64,000 bases of DNA from Papio anubis. Its lineage: Eukaryota > Chordata > Mammalia > Primates > Cercopithecidae. The number at the start of each line of letters is the position of its first letter. Position 1 is the stretch's first letter. Below the pieces are notes generated by a model that was given only the letters and a program-made list of their open reading frames with translations, did not search any database and was not told the origin of the DNA. The stretch spans positions 4,239,501 through 4,303,500 of the forward strand of contig NC_044977.1 of NCBI RefSeq assembly GCF_008728515.1, read 5' to 3'. Made by a program: the position numbers and the translations under genes. This document shows, piece after piece, positions 25,666 to 38,528 of the stretch.

Positions 25666-25956
25666 GAGCAAAAAGAACAAAGCTGAAGGCATCACACTAC
25701 CTGACTTATGAGATACTATAGTCATAGAAACAAAAACATCACAGTAGTAGCGTAGAAACAGACACCAATAGAACACAGTAGAGAACACCAAAATAATTCC
25801 ACATATTTACATCCAACTGATTTTTGACAAAATTGCCAAGAAAATATATTGAGGAAAGACAGACTCTTCAATAATTTGTGCTGGTAAAATTGCATATCCA
25901 TATGTAGAAGAATGAAACTAGACCCCTCTTGTTCACCATATAAAAAAATTAAAATG

Positions 25957-26264
25957 GGCCGGACGCGGTGGCTCAAGCCTGTAATCCCAGCACTTTGGGA
26001 GGCCAAGACGGGCAGATCACGAGGTCAGGAGATGGAGACCATCCTGGCTAACCTGGTGAAACCCCGTCTCTACTAAAAATACAAAAAACTAGCCGGGCGT
26101 GGTGGCGGCGCCTGTGGTCCCAGCTCCTCGGGAGGCTGAGGCAGGAGAATGGCGGGAACCCGGGGGCGGAGCTTGCAGTGAGTCAAGATGGTGCGGCTCA
26201 CTCCAGCCTGGGCCACAGGGCCAGACTCCATCTCAAAAAAATAAATAAATAAATAAAATAAAAT
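25957..26264 (+). mobile_element. AluY, Old World monkey type (AluYR-like)
   Basis: Full-length sense Alu starting 'GGCCGGACGCGGTGGCTCAAGCCTG', with 'GAGACCATCCTGGCTAACCTGGTGAAACC', 'ACAAAAAACTAGCCGGGCG' and a simple (AAAT)n tail. 'CTCAAGCC' and 'ACTAGCCGGGCG' are variants I associate with cercopithecid AluY lineages. It sits in the L1 after 'ATTAAAATG', immediately left of an older Alu. Confidence 0.9.
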
Positions 26265-26272
26265 GAATTAAA

Positions 26273-26599
<327 letters not shown>

Positions 26600-27900
26600 T
26601 CAAACTATGAAACTACTAAGTAAAAATACTGGAGAAACTCTCTGGGACATTGACTTTAGCAAACATTTCTTGTGTAATAGCCCAAAGCACAGGCAACCAA
26701 AGCAAAAATGGAGAAATGGGGTTACATCAAGTTAGAAAGCCTCTGCACAACAAAGGAAACAATACAAAAGTGAAGAGATAACCACCAGAATGGAAGAAAA
26801 TTCTTGCAAACTCTCCACCTGGCAAGTGTTTTGCAACCAGAATATATAAGGGAACTCAAACAACTCACTAGGAAAAAATGTAACAATATGATTAAAGAAT
26901 AGACAAAATATATAAAAAGACATTCCTCAAAAGAACACATACAAATGGCAATCAGGCATATGAAAAGGTGCTAAACATCTTTGATTATGAGAGAAATGCA
27001 AATTAAAACTACATTGAGATTGTATATTACCCCAGTTAAAATGGCTTTTATCCAAAAGACAGGCAGTAAGAAATGATGGCAAGGATGTGAAGAAAAGAAC
27101 TCTCATACACTGCTGGTGGGAATGTAAATTAGTACAGCCACTGTGGAGAACAGTATGAAGGTTCCTCTAAAAAGTAAAGATAGAACTGTTATATGATCCA
27201 GCAATCCTACTGCTAGGAATTTAACCAAAAGAAAAGGAAATCAGTGTATCGAAGAGATCTACACTCCCATGTTTATTGCAGCAGTATTCACAATAGCCAA
27301 GATTTGGAAGTAGTTTCAGTGTCCATCAACAGACAAATGGATAAAGAAAATGTCATATATATACACAAAGGAGTACTCCTCATCCACAAAAATGAATTAT
27401 ATCTGCTCATTTGCAACAATATAAAGGACATTATATTACATGGAAAAAGCCAGGCACAGAAAGACAAACTTCACATATTCTCACTCATTTGCAGCAGTTA
27501 AAAATTAAAAGAATTGAGCTCATGAAAATAGAGATTAGAATGATGATTACCAGAGACTGTGATGGGTAGTGGTGGTGAGTAGTAGGTAAGAGGCAATAAT
27601 TAATGGATATAAAAATATAATTAGAAATAATTAATAAGATGTAGTATTTGATAGCACAGAGGATGACTACAGTCAATGATAATTTATAAATTTTAAAATT
27701 ACTAAAAGTAGAATTGGAATATTTGTAGCACAAAGAAATGATAAATGCTTGAGGTGATGGATACCCCATTTACCTTGATGTGATTTTTACACATTGCATG
27801 CCTGTATCAAAATATCTCGTGTGGCCTATAAATGTATGCACCTATTATTTTCAAAAAATAAATAAAAATAACACATTTAAAATAATACTAAAATAAGAGT

Positions 27901-28765
27901 CCATAAAAATAGTGCTGGGAAAACTAGATATCCATATGCTGAAGAATGAACCAGACTCACTCTCACTGCACAAAAATCCACTCAAGGTGGATTAAAAATT
28001 CAAATGTGAGACCTGTAACTGTAAAACTACTAGAAAAGAAAAGTAGGAGAAATGGTTTGGGACATTTTTCTAAGCAAAGACTTATGAATAAGGTCTCAAA
28101 ACCACGTGAAACAAACCCAAAACTAGACAAATAAGATTATATCAAACTAAAAAGTTCTGCACAGCAAAGAAAAGCATCAACAAAGTAAAGTAACAACCTG
28201 CAGAATGGGAGAAAATATTTGCAAATGATTAATGTGACAAAGGATTAATATCCAGAATACACAAAAAACTTAACTCAATAGCCAAATAACAACCAATCCA
28301 ATTAAAAATCTGTAATTTATCTGAATAGACATTTCTCAAAACAAGATATATACACAGCAATCAGGTATATGAAAAAATGCTCAACATCACAATGAAATAC
28401 TTTTCAGCCATAGAAAAGAATGAAATCCTGCCACTCATGGCAACACGAAAGAGCAGCACATTTTGTTAAATGAAACAAGCCAGGCATAGAAAGAGAAATA
28501 CTGCATGTTGTCATTCATATGTGGAAGCTAAAAACATTTATCTCATACATGTAGAGAGTAGATTAGCGGTTTACTAGAAGCTGAGAAGGGGAGAGTAAGG
28601 GGCGGTTAGCAAGAGGTTGCTACATAGATACAAAATACATCTAGACAGAAGGAATAATTTATAATGTAATTTATATTTTTTCACAGCACTTTAGGATCAC
28701 TGTAGTTAAAAAAATCATATATAGTAAAGTTGAATTTTTATATATACACTTTATTGTATATTGTC
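27901..28765 (+). mobile_element. Second L1 fragment with internal deletion
   Basis: Restarts ORF2 at the 'VLGKLDIHMLKNEPDSL' region (27910 on), which is upstream in the element relative to the preceding 3'UTR, so it is a separate copy. At about 28390 the sequence jumps from the 'MLNIT' region straight to 'NEILFSHRKE'-type sequence before the end of ORF2, an internal deletion of several hundred bp. The 3'UTR follows with 'GTGGAAGCTAAAAACATTTATCTCATACATGTAGAGAGTAG'. No active frame. Confidence 0.82.
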
Positions 28766-30659
28766 CAACAGCATATATATATATAAACATTTATATTTCA
28801 CATGATTTTCAAGTGTTTATATATAAAATTATGGATATTATTTGTGGGTGATGTAAAGACTCTAAATTATTATTTTTAATTAATGAAATTTTTTCTCCCT
28901 CCAAAAAAGATACAAAAAAGAAAGTGAAAATGGATGTCAAGTACAAAGCAGCTAGATTCAATACACACAATTAGTCTATTTAACCAAATGTTACTTAAAA
29001 CCTGCACAGTTAACTCTTGTAAATAAAACAGATTTCCTTTCACATTTCTAAAATTTTAAAAACCGCTAACTAAATATGTTAACATTTAAGCCATTGTTTA
29101 TAATGTATTCTTGAATCCAGTCTTCAAAAGTCACATATTTTGCTTGCACTTGAAAACATTCTTACTCTTTTTGTGTGGGCATGAAAGTCTGCATAGCTTG
29201 AATTATTGTTCCTTTTTTATGCAATGGGCAAATTGAACCTGGCTTTCTAAGTGTGATTTGTACAGCTTTTTGCTCTCTGCTCATAGTCAAATTTTATAAC
29301 TTACTCTAGTTTACAACCTACTGTGTAAGTTCTAACTTAATGTATTTTCACAGCAAGCTTCAACAAAGGATTTAACATGTACTCTAAATGTTAATACTTG
29401 TCTAAACATTTTAGTGGTATCTTACTGTCAGCATGTAAATATTAGTTTATTGACACAATAGTAAATTCATAACAACTTAAATTGCAAGAGATTTCAATGA
29501 ACATTTTAAAAATTAAAGTGTCTTGGACTTTCTTCAGTTGTGATCCATTTTACAATTTGTACGTTGTTTTCTCAAAATTAAAGAATACTGTTTATGAAAT
29601 GTGTGTTACAATAGTTAAATGTTATAGTTTAATATTACTTCTGGCTTTTTAGTTTAAAAGAAACAAACAAAAGGGCTGTGAATAAGCATGAAGCAGACAT
29701 CTTTTAAATAAAAAATAATCTTGTACTACAACAGCTGATCTTACGGTGTTATAAATAAGAATTGTATCTCCGGCATGATTTGAAAGAAATTTCTGCTCAG
29801 CTCTACACACATGTTTAAACAAATATTTGAATATTTCTATATTAGAAGCCATCCTTTGTGCTCTGTGTGTTGGAAATAAGAGAAAAATTGCTAGCATACT
29901 ATATTACTATGTCTGTATTAATTTGGGGTAAGATCACTCCATCAATTACTAAGAATCCTTCATTTAATTCTCAGTAGCTAAGCTGGAAGATGAATCACAT
30001 AGACGACTCAAATACATAAAACTTTTCAGTCAAGCCCGAAACTACTTCTTATATAGTTTACAAAAAATACCCTTCAAACGTTGAGAAAACAAAACAAAAA
30101 CAACCAAAAAATATCTTTCGAGATAGTTTTTTCCTCCTTACATTGTGTTTCTCTACTTAGTCACCCATATTTCATTAATAGGTTTAGTTTAATTATAAAA
30201 ATATTGTACTCTTAGTAATTAGTAAGTAATTTTAAAATAAAATATTATTTAATTTTCTTGCAATGCTAAACTTTCAGCAAAGAGTAATAAATAATGTACA
30301 GCAAATATATAAATTTAATAAAACTAAGATTTATTTTCATTTCTGAAGTTATTCGGCCCACTGTGATTCCTAGTTATTACAAACAATGCACTCGTAATAA
30401 ACATTTGCAGGCTGATTCTTGTACACAATATGGAGATTTGGGAGCATGGTATCAAGTCACTGGGGTAATTGACACAATCTCTTGAAGGATTCCTCTGCTG
30501 TTATCTATTTTATGCCCACAGTGCTGCTTGTATAGTCTTTTATAACTTAAATTTGATCATGTTCATTTCTAAAAATCACTCCATGGTTAATTTAAGGTTA
30601 ACATTTTACATTTGCGAATCATACAAAGACAAACTAGTCTGCCAGTATCATACCCTGCC
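28766..30659. other. Unassigned AT-rich DNA
   Basis: No gene or repeat family recognised. Short ORFs such as 29649-29897 (-) have no supporting features. Confidence 0.4.
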
Positions 30660-30860
30660 TCTTGCCACATGTTTGCTCACGTCTGTTATATTTTATTATG
30701 CACCCTGTGCCTGGAAAATGTATTTCTATCCTGCTTGGCTCCTGTGCACCCTTCAACACTTAAGTTGTGTGTTATTTTTTCTGGGAAGCCTTCCAATTCT
30801 CCTCCAGACAGAGTTAGTTGCCCCTGCCCTCTGTGCACAGAAACATCCCATGGGGCTTGA
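30660..30860 (+). mobile_element. L2 LINE 3' fragment
   Basis: Matches the L2 3' region in order: 'CCTGTGCCTGGAAAATGTATTTC', 'CCTTCAACACTTAAGTTGTGTG', 'TCTGGGAAGCCTTCCAATTCTCCTCCAGACAGAGTTAGTTGCCCCTGCCCTCTGTGC'. The overlapping plus-strand ORFs at 30469-30873 are by-products of this L2. Confidence 0.8.
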
Positions 30861-31549
30861 GGTGAGAAAATAGTGTGCCAGAATAAATCTTACTTTTGAG
30901 AAAATATTCATATGGGTCAAGGCTGTCTTGGTATTTTCTAGGCTTCTCAGTTCCTCAGAATAGCCCTAGAGGAACAATTTTTTTTCTCAAGGGTAAGTTG
31001 TCTCTTGACTGGTTTCAGTGGCTGTGCTTCAATCAGCATTCCTTATAGAAAACATGGGCCAAGCTCTGTAGTCACTGTGGTTGGTGGAAGAGTTAGAATT
31101 GAATCTGGAGATAGTCAAGCCAGTGAGTCCCTTCATGAAATGGAAAATGAGACACAAAACAATTATCATCAATTTTTTTTCATTTTTTAAAATTTTGGTT
31201 TCCCTCTGGTCTCTTACGAACTCAGGAGATTTTGGCTTTTGTAGAGCAAGAATTTATTTATAGAAATTTTTATATCAACTTTATTTAACCATGTCTCGTT
31301 CTTTTTATTTTTACCATCGATTCAAGTTACCATTTGGTGTTCTTTACTTATCCCACTACAGTGTCAGTCCCACCTGACTGTGTTGTGTTATTGTTGTCAA
31401 ATATATTACATTGCAATATGTAATTGACACAATACAACTACCTATGTGTTGTTTTAAAATAAATTTAGGAAAAAAGAGAAAATATGCAATTGTACTGTTT
31501 TTAATATTTACACAGTTGTTTTTACTGGTACTGTTTGTGTGTGAATGTG
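30861..31549. other. Unassigned, may include 3' part of the HAL1/L1 element
   Basis: Nothing defensible seen. If the adjoining minus-strand ORF1 remnant belongs to a HAL1 element, its 3' end should lie in the right part of this stretch. Confidence 0.35.
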
Positions 31550-32400
31550 AGTTTTCCTGAGGCAACTTGGTTTCAGCTTTAAAAATGTTCTTCACTGTTT
31601 CCTGTAAAGTAGGACAGCCAGCAATGAATTCTCTCAGCTTTTGTTTATCTTGAAAGGTAACTTTGATAGAGAATTCTTGGTTGACAGTTTTTCCCTCTAG
31701 CACTTTAAGTATATTAGTCCACTGCTTTCTTGCCTCTATTGTTTTTGATAAGAAATCATCTTTTATCTTACTGGTGAGTCTTTTCACATGATGAGTTATA
31801 TTTCTCTTGCTTCTTGCTACTTTCATGTTTGTATTTTTCTTTGGTGTTCCATGTGTTTAATATAATTCATCTAAATGTGGATATATTTTTATTTATCCTA
31901 TTGGAGACTATTGTGTTTCTTGATTGTATAGGTTAATATATTTCATAAAATTTTAGAAGTTTTCACTCATTCTTTCCTTAGTTTTTTTTTATTCCTCTCT
32001 TTCTCCTCACTTTCTGATATTTGCTACCTATATACTGGTAATATTCATTACCTATATGATGGTGTGATTAATGCTGTTCCACATTTCTATAGAGTCTCTT
32101 CATTTATAAATTATTTTCCCCCCTCTGTCTTTGAATTGCATAATTTCAAGTAATCTACTTCAAGTTCACTTGTTATTTCTTGGACCAGTTTAAATTTATT
32201 CTTAAATTCCTTCAGTGAAATTTTTATTTCATTTACTGTACTTTTAAATCCTAGAATCACCATTTGGTTCTTTTCTATAATTTCTATCTCTGTATTAATA
32301 TTCCCTGTTTGATAAGACACTGTCATTATAGCTTCTTTTACTTCTTTAAGCATAGCTTCCTTTAGTTCTTCAGGCTTTCCAATAATGGCTATTTAACATT
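31550..32400 (-). mobile_element. L1/HAL1 ORF1 remnant
   Basis: Two minus-strand ORFs carry LINE-1 ORF1-like protein, the RNA-binding chaperone of L1 RNPs. 32353-32111 has the coiled-coil part ('EKNQMVILGFKSTVNEIK', 'FKLVQEITSELE', like ORF1 '..AEERISELED'). 31826-31570 has the C-terminal domain ('FLSKTIEARKQWTNILKVL', 'TFQDKQKLREFIAGCPTLQE', compare 'SFTDKQMLREF..RPALQE'). No ORF2 sequence follows downstream on the minus strand, which suits HAL1 (an L1 derivative lacking ORF2), but a truncated L1M is possible. Frameshifted and inactive. Confidence 0.75.
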
Positions 32401-33944
32401 TTTAAAAAATTAAATTTTTTAAATTTTTATTCTCTCAGAAGCAGCTTATATTACCTGCTTTGGCTCCATCTTTGTTGTTTATTTCCATGTCTCTTTTTTA
32501 GTTGATATTTGGAGTGATATATTATAACAATTCTGTACAATGATTGTTTTTCCCTTTCTCTGAGGCTGCTTTTGTTATTGTTTGCTGGTTTATTTGTTTA
32601 ATGCCTTAGTTGCACTATGTAAGTGAAGTCCGCTTCCCCTGCAATGTGAAGCCTCTGACATTATTACTCAGATGATGCAGTCTTAAGCATGCACACAGTC
32701 ACCCTAGGATAGCAGTGGTTTTACCATAGCTTTCTTTGATTGCTTCTTTCTGTCTATCTCCATTGCACTGTCTGCCTGTCTGCCTCTGTTTGTATCACCC
32801 TCAACTGTTAGGATTCATGAATTGCTAGTTGATTGCTCTGTCATTTTAAATAATGCTTGGGGAAATAAAATACTTCACAGTCTAATCCAGTGAAATATGA
32901 GCAGGAGTAATTTTGACCTACTCTTGGGAGTTAGTTTTGATCTCAGAAGAGCTCTTCTTGGCTGCCCTTTTTCATGGTTTTCTTTGATAAACTAGTTGAT
33001 TTATGATTTAGCTGGTTGCTCTCCTAGAACTAGCAGCCTTCTCTGTTTTGTTTACTCCCACCCCCAAATCTCTCTTGTTTTCTGGAATGTCCTTAGGCTT
33101 GAAGCTCCTCTCCTTCTGTTTCAGATGACGATAGTGTTTTTGGGAAAAACTTTAGAGCTCTCTGTTCTTATGAATTCATCTTACCATGAGCAAAATCTCT
33201 CAGTCATTCCTCCCAGTACTGAAGTGGGAGCCACTGATCTTCTCTGCTTGCCTCTACCAATGTGGAAACTTCATCCTGTCCGTGAGCTGCTGTCACCCTA
33301 TTTATTGCTTCATTATTCTTGGCCTACCATGCCTGGGGTAGAAGCTGGTGGAGGAAGGAAGCACAACAACATCAACTTAATGTAGAAGTCCTGTCATGTT
33401 GAGCTTGGGTGTGGGGAGGGAGAAGATCGGTTGTGTCTCAAATGCCACAGACTCTCGCTTTCCGTACTGAGATTTAGTAAATTGTCTTGAAAGAATGCCT
33501 TTTAAACATGTGCTGTTTCCCTTTAAAACAACTTCAAGAGCTTTTAAATAATTGTTGTGTTTATAATTTTCAATAGTTATGGTTGTTTACATGGAAATGA
33601 CCTATGGAGTTCCTCACCAACACATCTGGCTATTATCTTCTTAACTGTGAAGATGAAAGAAGTAAAAGACAATTATCCAGAGATATAAAAGGAAGCAGAC
33701 ATATAGAAACAGGAAACGATAGTAAATGAAAAGACACATCACTCTTGGGACCTATGACTTTCCAGTCTTTGGTTTCAGTCAGTGAGACCCAGCTGCATCT
33801 TTGCTAACATATTCTGTATTGTCTTGAAACATTCTTAGGACATATCACTTTTTGGATGGGATTAATGCAAAAAATAAATCTAATACAATAAAAGTATTAC
33901 ATTACAATGATAAAAATAATTTAATGCAATGAATTTCTAGAAAT
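32401..33944. other. Unassigned, possibly 5' part of the HAL1/L1 element
   Basis: The stretch to about 33440 is continuous in style with the ORF1 remnant and may be its 5' region on the minus strand, but I cannot align it from memory. A 129-codon plus-strand ORF (32996-33385) shows no domain. 33440-33944 holds nothing recognised. Confidence 0.3.
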
Positions 33945-34500
33945 TAGTATATAGAAATTTATTATAGAAATTGGCTCACATGCCGAGATCGTGCTACTGC
34001 ACTTCAGCCTGGGACAAAGCAAGACTCAATCTCAAAGAAAAAAAAAAAAAGGAATTGGCTCACATAATTATGGAAATAAAAAATCTCATGATCTATCTTC
34101 TGCAAGCTGAAGAAACAGGAAATATTGTGCTGTAATTCAGTCCAAGTCCAAAAGCCTGATCATTAGGGGGCTGATAGTCTCAGTCCTAATCTGTATCAGA
34201 ACCAGGTGCATCCTTGCTACCATGTTCTACATGGCATTGAAGAGCAGAAAGGTAGAAGAAGATGGAAATTTTGGCTCAAGTAGAGAAAGAGAATTCTCCC
34301 ATACTCTCTCTTTTTGTTCTATTTAAACTCTCAGTAGATTGGATGATGCCAACCCATATTGGAGAGGCCCATCTGCCTTACTCGGTTCACTAATCCATAC
34401 GCTGCTGTCCTCCAGAACCATCCTCACAATCCAACCCAGAAATAATGTTTCACCAGCTATCTAAGCATTCCTTAACCCAGTCAGATAATGTTGCTTTTCA
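33945..34500. mobile_element. Medium-reiterated interspersed repeat, family not assigned
   Basis: The sequence 'TTATTATAGAAATTGGCTCACAT[Alu]AATTATGGAAATAAAAAATCTCATGATC...CTTCTGCAAGCTGAAGAAACAGGAAA...GTAATTCAGTCCAAGTCCAAAAGCCTGA...TTGTTCTATTTAAACTCTCAGTAGATTGGATGATGCC...' has the word order of a well-known human repeat whose name I cannot fix. A short Alu is inserted near its left end. Non-coding. Confidence 0.6.
33982..34051 (+). mobile_element. Severely 5'-truncated Alu (about 70 bp)
   Basis: 'GCCGAGATCGTGCTACTGCACTTCAGCCTGGGACAAAGCAAGACTCAATCTCAAAG' plus an A tail is only the last part of the Alu right monomer. Target-site duplications GAAATTGGCTCACAT (33967-33981) and GGAATTGGCTCACAT (34051-34065, sharing the last base) show that it inserted by itself in this short form. 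Confidence 0.9.
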
Positions 34501-34808
34501 TCTCCCCGTCAGTGTGTCATCCATACATATTACCTTAAGCCATGTTTAATCTCTAAATAAAGACAACATCAAGGCTATAATTTCGGCTAACATTACATGA
34601 CTAATTAATGTACAACCAAAAATGCACTAATCCCTTCCCCAGAAGAGAAGGTAAAGTCCTTGGGTGATGTGTGTTCTTCTTCTGATATTCTGTAACTCAA
34701 ATATTATTATATAAAATTAACACTACCTAAATAGTTATGTAAAGTCAATACATGTTATGTTACATGATAAGGACATAAGAAAGGAAATAAAACAAATATA
34801 CTTGCTTA
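34501..34808. other. Unassigned spacer
   Basis: Nothing recognised between the interspersed repeat and the TG/TA microsatellite. Confidence 0.4.
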
Positions 34809-34893
34809 ATATATGTGTGTGTGTATATATATATACATATATTAAGTGTGTGTGTATATATACGTATATATATATACACACACACACACACAA
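34809..34893. repeat. Compound (TG)n(TA)n(CA)n microsatellite
   Basis: Runs of TG, TA, TG, TA and CA arranged so that the left TG part can pair with the right CA part. Likely polymorphic and prone to form a hairpin. Confidence 0.92.
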
Positions 34894-35019
34894 ATGCATT
34901 TAAAACAAAATAAAGAGATAATACTCATGACAATTACTGTTCTTGTTTCTGTAAGCGGTCATGTGGTCATACTTGTTATTTGTGACTATCTTCTTATACT
35001 ACCCATCTCTATTCCCTTG

Positions 35020-36830
35020 CCTTCAGCAAGAACCTCAGCTGCTTGTGGTTCTTTACCGGGTGGAGTGACCCTAACTTTCATTACTGAAGGGTGTGGGCCA
35101 TTTGTAGTCCTCCCTGGATTGGGTTGTTACAGTTTTCCATTTACCTAATCCAAGGGCTGGGTAATACCAAGAAATGCTCTAAGGAATCTTCTGTCTTCCT
35201 TATCTCTGGTGTGCAGTAGTAGTCAAATTTCCCATTGGTCATCCTGGATCAATCACCCTAGTCAAAACCTTAACTCCCTTCTTTGCCAGTTGACTAAGAG
35301 GCATGAGTCCAAAGTGACAGGGTGGCAGTCTTAACTTCCAGTTAAATGGAGCCATTGTGTCTCCTGGTGGAAGCATTCTTCCCTGTGGAACTAAGACTAC
35401 TAAGCCAGCAAAGCATAAAGTCATGGGCACAAGGAGGAAAAATTTGGTAGTGGGTCACTACGGGTAATAGCGATTCCTGGCCCTGTGAATCCTGGCTCTT
35501 GAAGAAATTTCACCATCTATTGGATGCTGATTCAGGGTATATACATCCTTTGGGAAATCCTTACTCCAGCTCTGCAAGGAATTGGCGCCAAGCTGAAACT
35601 GCAACTAAGTCTTCCAAAGTCAATTTCACTATTCTATCAAGCCAACTGCTTTAGGATGGTGGGAAACATGGTAAGACCAATGAGTTCCATGACCATTGGT
35701 TCATTGTCATACACTTTTTGCCACGATGTGAGCTCCTTGATCAGAAGTAATGGAATGTGGAATATCATGATGATTGATAAAGAATTCTATAAGTCTACAT
35801 GTGTGAAACCTGGTAAGATCAGAGAATTCCATGACCAGTCGCTCATTGTCATACACTTTTTTCTGTGATGTGAGTTTCTTAATCAGAAGTAATGGAATGT
35901 GGAATACCATGATGATTGATAAGGCATTGAATAAGCCTACAGATGTTAGTTTTGGCAAAAGCAACGTGTGTAAGGAAGACAAATCCATATCCAGAATTAG
36001 TGTTCCAGTAAGAATAAAATATTACTCCTTCCATGATATAATCAGCCTACCACCAGGTAACTGGCTGATCAGCCAGGGGATGTGGCATATTAGAGACGTG
36101 TAGGCACTCAGTGGTGACCATTGCGAGGTTCTCCTCATTGAGTGAAAGTCCATGTTGTTTAATCTATTCATAACTTACGTCCCTGCCACTGTGCCAATTG
36201 TCCATGAGCCCACTGGGTGATGACAAAGTTGGCTGGGGAAAGAGGCTAATTGGTATTCACAGACTGGGCCACCTTTTCAATTGATAATTAAAATCTCTTT
36301 CTGCTGAGGTCATATTTTAGCAAGCATTCACATGAGAAAGAAATATTTTCACTTTTTTTTCCTCAATCAGGATGGTCCATCTACATACCACTTCTCCAAC
36401 TTTATTTGTAACCTGTTTTCCAATCGGGTTTATTCCAAGCCTCTGATCACTGGCTACAACCGTGCATCTGTATATGATCTCACATCTGGTCATTCCTATC
36501 TCAAAGTAAAATGCACAGCCAGGTACACTGCTTTAAGTTCTGACAATTGGGAAGATTTTCCTTACCACAGTCCTTCAGGGATGTCCCAGAGAGGAGATAT
36601 AGTGGCGCAGCTTTCCATTTTTGGGTGGTACCTGCATACTATGGAGAACTAGCTATAAACCAGGCCTGGGTCTTCTTCTTCTCTGTCAACTGATCCTAGA
36701 GAAGTAGCCACAAGCCCACAGGTGAGGACAGAGTGAGGAATTAGTGTAGCAGGAGTGAGGACCATGGACATTTAGACCTCTTCTTTATATAACTCACTTA
36801 TATCTTCAGCATCTGCTTGGATTTGACCAG
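35020..36830 (-). mobile_element. ERVL-class endogenous retrovirus pol remnant
   Basis: The antisense nucleotide text follows the ERVL (class III) internal region that carries pol. Recognisable runs include the integrase-like 'CCTTGATCAGAAGTAATGGAATGTGGAATA', 'AAGGAAGACAAATCCATATCCAGAATTAGTGTTCCAGTAAG', 'CACCAGGTAACTGGCTGATCAGCCAGGGGATGTGGC' and an RNase H-like stretch up to about 36800. It is heavily decayed: the longest frames are about 110 codons and lie on the wrong strand as often as the right one. No gag, env or flanking LTR pair was recognised. A 142-bp tandem duplication lies inside. It cannot yield protein. Confidence 0.75.
35673..35956 (-). repeat. 142-bp tandem duplication inside ERVL pol
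   Basis: Two copies offset by 142 bp (about 35673-35814 and 35815-35956). Both include TCATTGTCATACACTTTTT and 'CAGAAGTAATGGAATGTGGAATA.CATGATGATTGATAA'. They differ at roughly one position in seven, so the duplication is old. 142 is not a multiple of three, so it breaks the pol frame. Confidence 0.88.
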
Positions 36831-37029
36831 GTATATATCACTTCTGTTGTATGATAGCATGTTGCTTTTCATTTACAATTTTAATTTATAAGTTAACCTG
36901 CAGGAGCTTTAAAAGCCAAATAGTAAAGGGATTAGATTTGAGAATGGCATGGCCAGCAGGGATTTCTTAATGAAATTATTTTTACAGTATTCTAAACTGC
37001 TGAGTATTCCAACAGAATTGTTTTGAAAA

Positions 37030-37210
37030 TGGTTACTCACTAGATATATGACTTTGGAAATCTTTCTTCCTCAATTTTCCCATCAGTGATACGGATTTAA
37101 TAATAATATCCACCTTAGAGGGCTGCCATGTGGTGAAAAGAGCTAATAAGGCATGTACAATGCTAATAATAGTGCCCGGCAGAATAATCACTCAATTTGA
37201 ATCTAAAAAT
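37030..37210 (+). mobile_element. MIR SINE
   Basis: 'GACTTTGGAAATCTTTCTTCCTCAATTTTCCCATCAGTGATACGGATTTAATAATAATATCCACCTTAGAGGGCTG...' followed by 'GCATGTACAATGCTAATAATAGTGCCCGGCA' parallels the MIR order 'TCAGTTTCCTCATCTGTAAAATGGGGATAATAATAGTACCTACCTCATAGGG...AGTGCCTGGCA'. Confidence 0.8.
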
Positions 37211-38061
37211 CCTTCAGTGAAAATTTTGGGGATGATTTTCTTAAGACTTGGAAGAGTTACAATAAAAACTGGTGCAATCAGAATAATATGCTATGATACA
37301 TGTACTTCTTAAGTTTTTATTTATAATGATTAAATAATGTAATAAATTGGATTATACTTAAGCAGATTCAAAGTAGCAGCTTGAATCTGAACCCTGTTTG
37401 TTACTAAATACTGTATCCACCCTTCACCCACCCTGTTTGTTACTAAACATTGGGTCTCATATTACATTTTCATGTCGATTGTTTTTATCTAAAAAATTGC
37501 TAGTAGCCAGTTCTGGCTTGCACTGAACAACAAACTGAACTTCTAAAATTGTACTAGTACTTTTTTCCAATTATGATAAAATAAAATAATTTGCTTCTAT
37601 ACCTCTTTAACTTCATTGAACCATATATGGTCACATCATTTCAGTATTTATTTCAGGATAACAATTTAAACTATACAGCCACACCACAAACTGCAAATTA
37701 TTCTTGGAAAATGGGACTGTGGTTAAGTTGACAGAAGAATATATCATCTTTCTGGAGGATGTCAGTGTGCAGTTATACTGTGGGCAAATTATTGTTATTC
37801 TAAACATAGACAGTTATACAATCAGACAAGGTAAACAGGGACATCAGTGAAGGATATACTGGTTTTATTACTTTCTTGCTGAAATGCTTCTTTTACTCAG
37901 TTACAGAAATAAGAATGTACCATGTGAGTAAAATATATAAAAGGTGAAGAACTATTTGTTCTTGATAGTATACATGTAAATATACAAAATTGTTTTTAAT
38001 TGTAGAAAACTGTCAAATCTTTACCCACACACCAGGTGTAAAGTGAGGTTGTTTTTGTTTG
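37211..38061. other. Unassigned AT-rich DNA
   Basis: A local repeat of 'CCCTGTTTGTTACTAAA' occurs twice around 37392 and 37430 (about 38 bp apart). Nothing else recognised. Confidence 0.4.
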
Positions 38062-38078
38062 TATTTTAGGATTTTTAT

Positions 38079-38235
38079 CCTTTCCTTCCTTTCCTTCCCT
38101 CCTTCCTTTCCTTCCCTTCCCTCCCCTCCCTCCCTTCCTTCCTTCCTTCCTTCCTTCCTTCCTTCCTTCCTTCCTTCCTTCATTCCATCCCTCCTTCCTT
38201 TCTCTCTTTCTCTCTTTGTCTCTTTCTTTCTTTCA
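38079..38235. repeat. (TTCC)n/(TTTC)n microsatellite
   Basis: About 155 bp of pyrimidine-only tetranucleotide repeats, purest at 38133-38178. It grew from the T-rich tail of the adjoining antisense AluJ. The Ser/Pro/Leu-rich ORF through it (38059-38400) is an artefact. Confidence 0.93.
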
Positions 38236-38508
<273 letters not shown>

Positions 38509-38528
38509 CCCAAGTTTAGGATTTCTAT

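Noticed and set aside
30469..30873. 134-codon plus-strand ORF with Cys and Leu runs
   Set aside because: Overlaps an L2 fragment and shows no domain beyond chance hydrophobicity.
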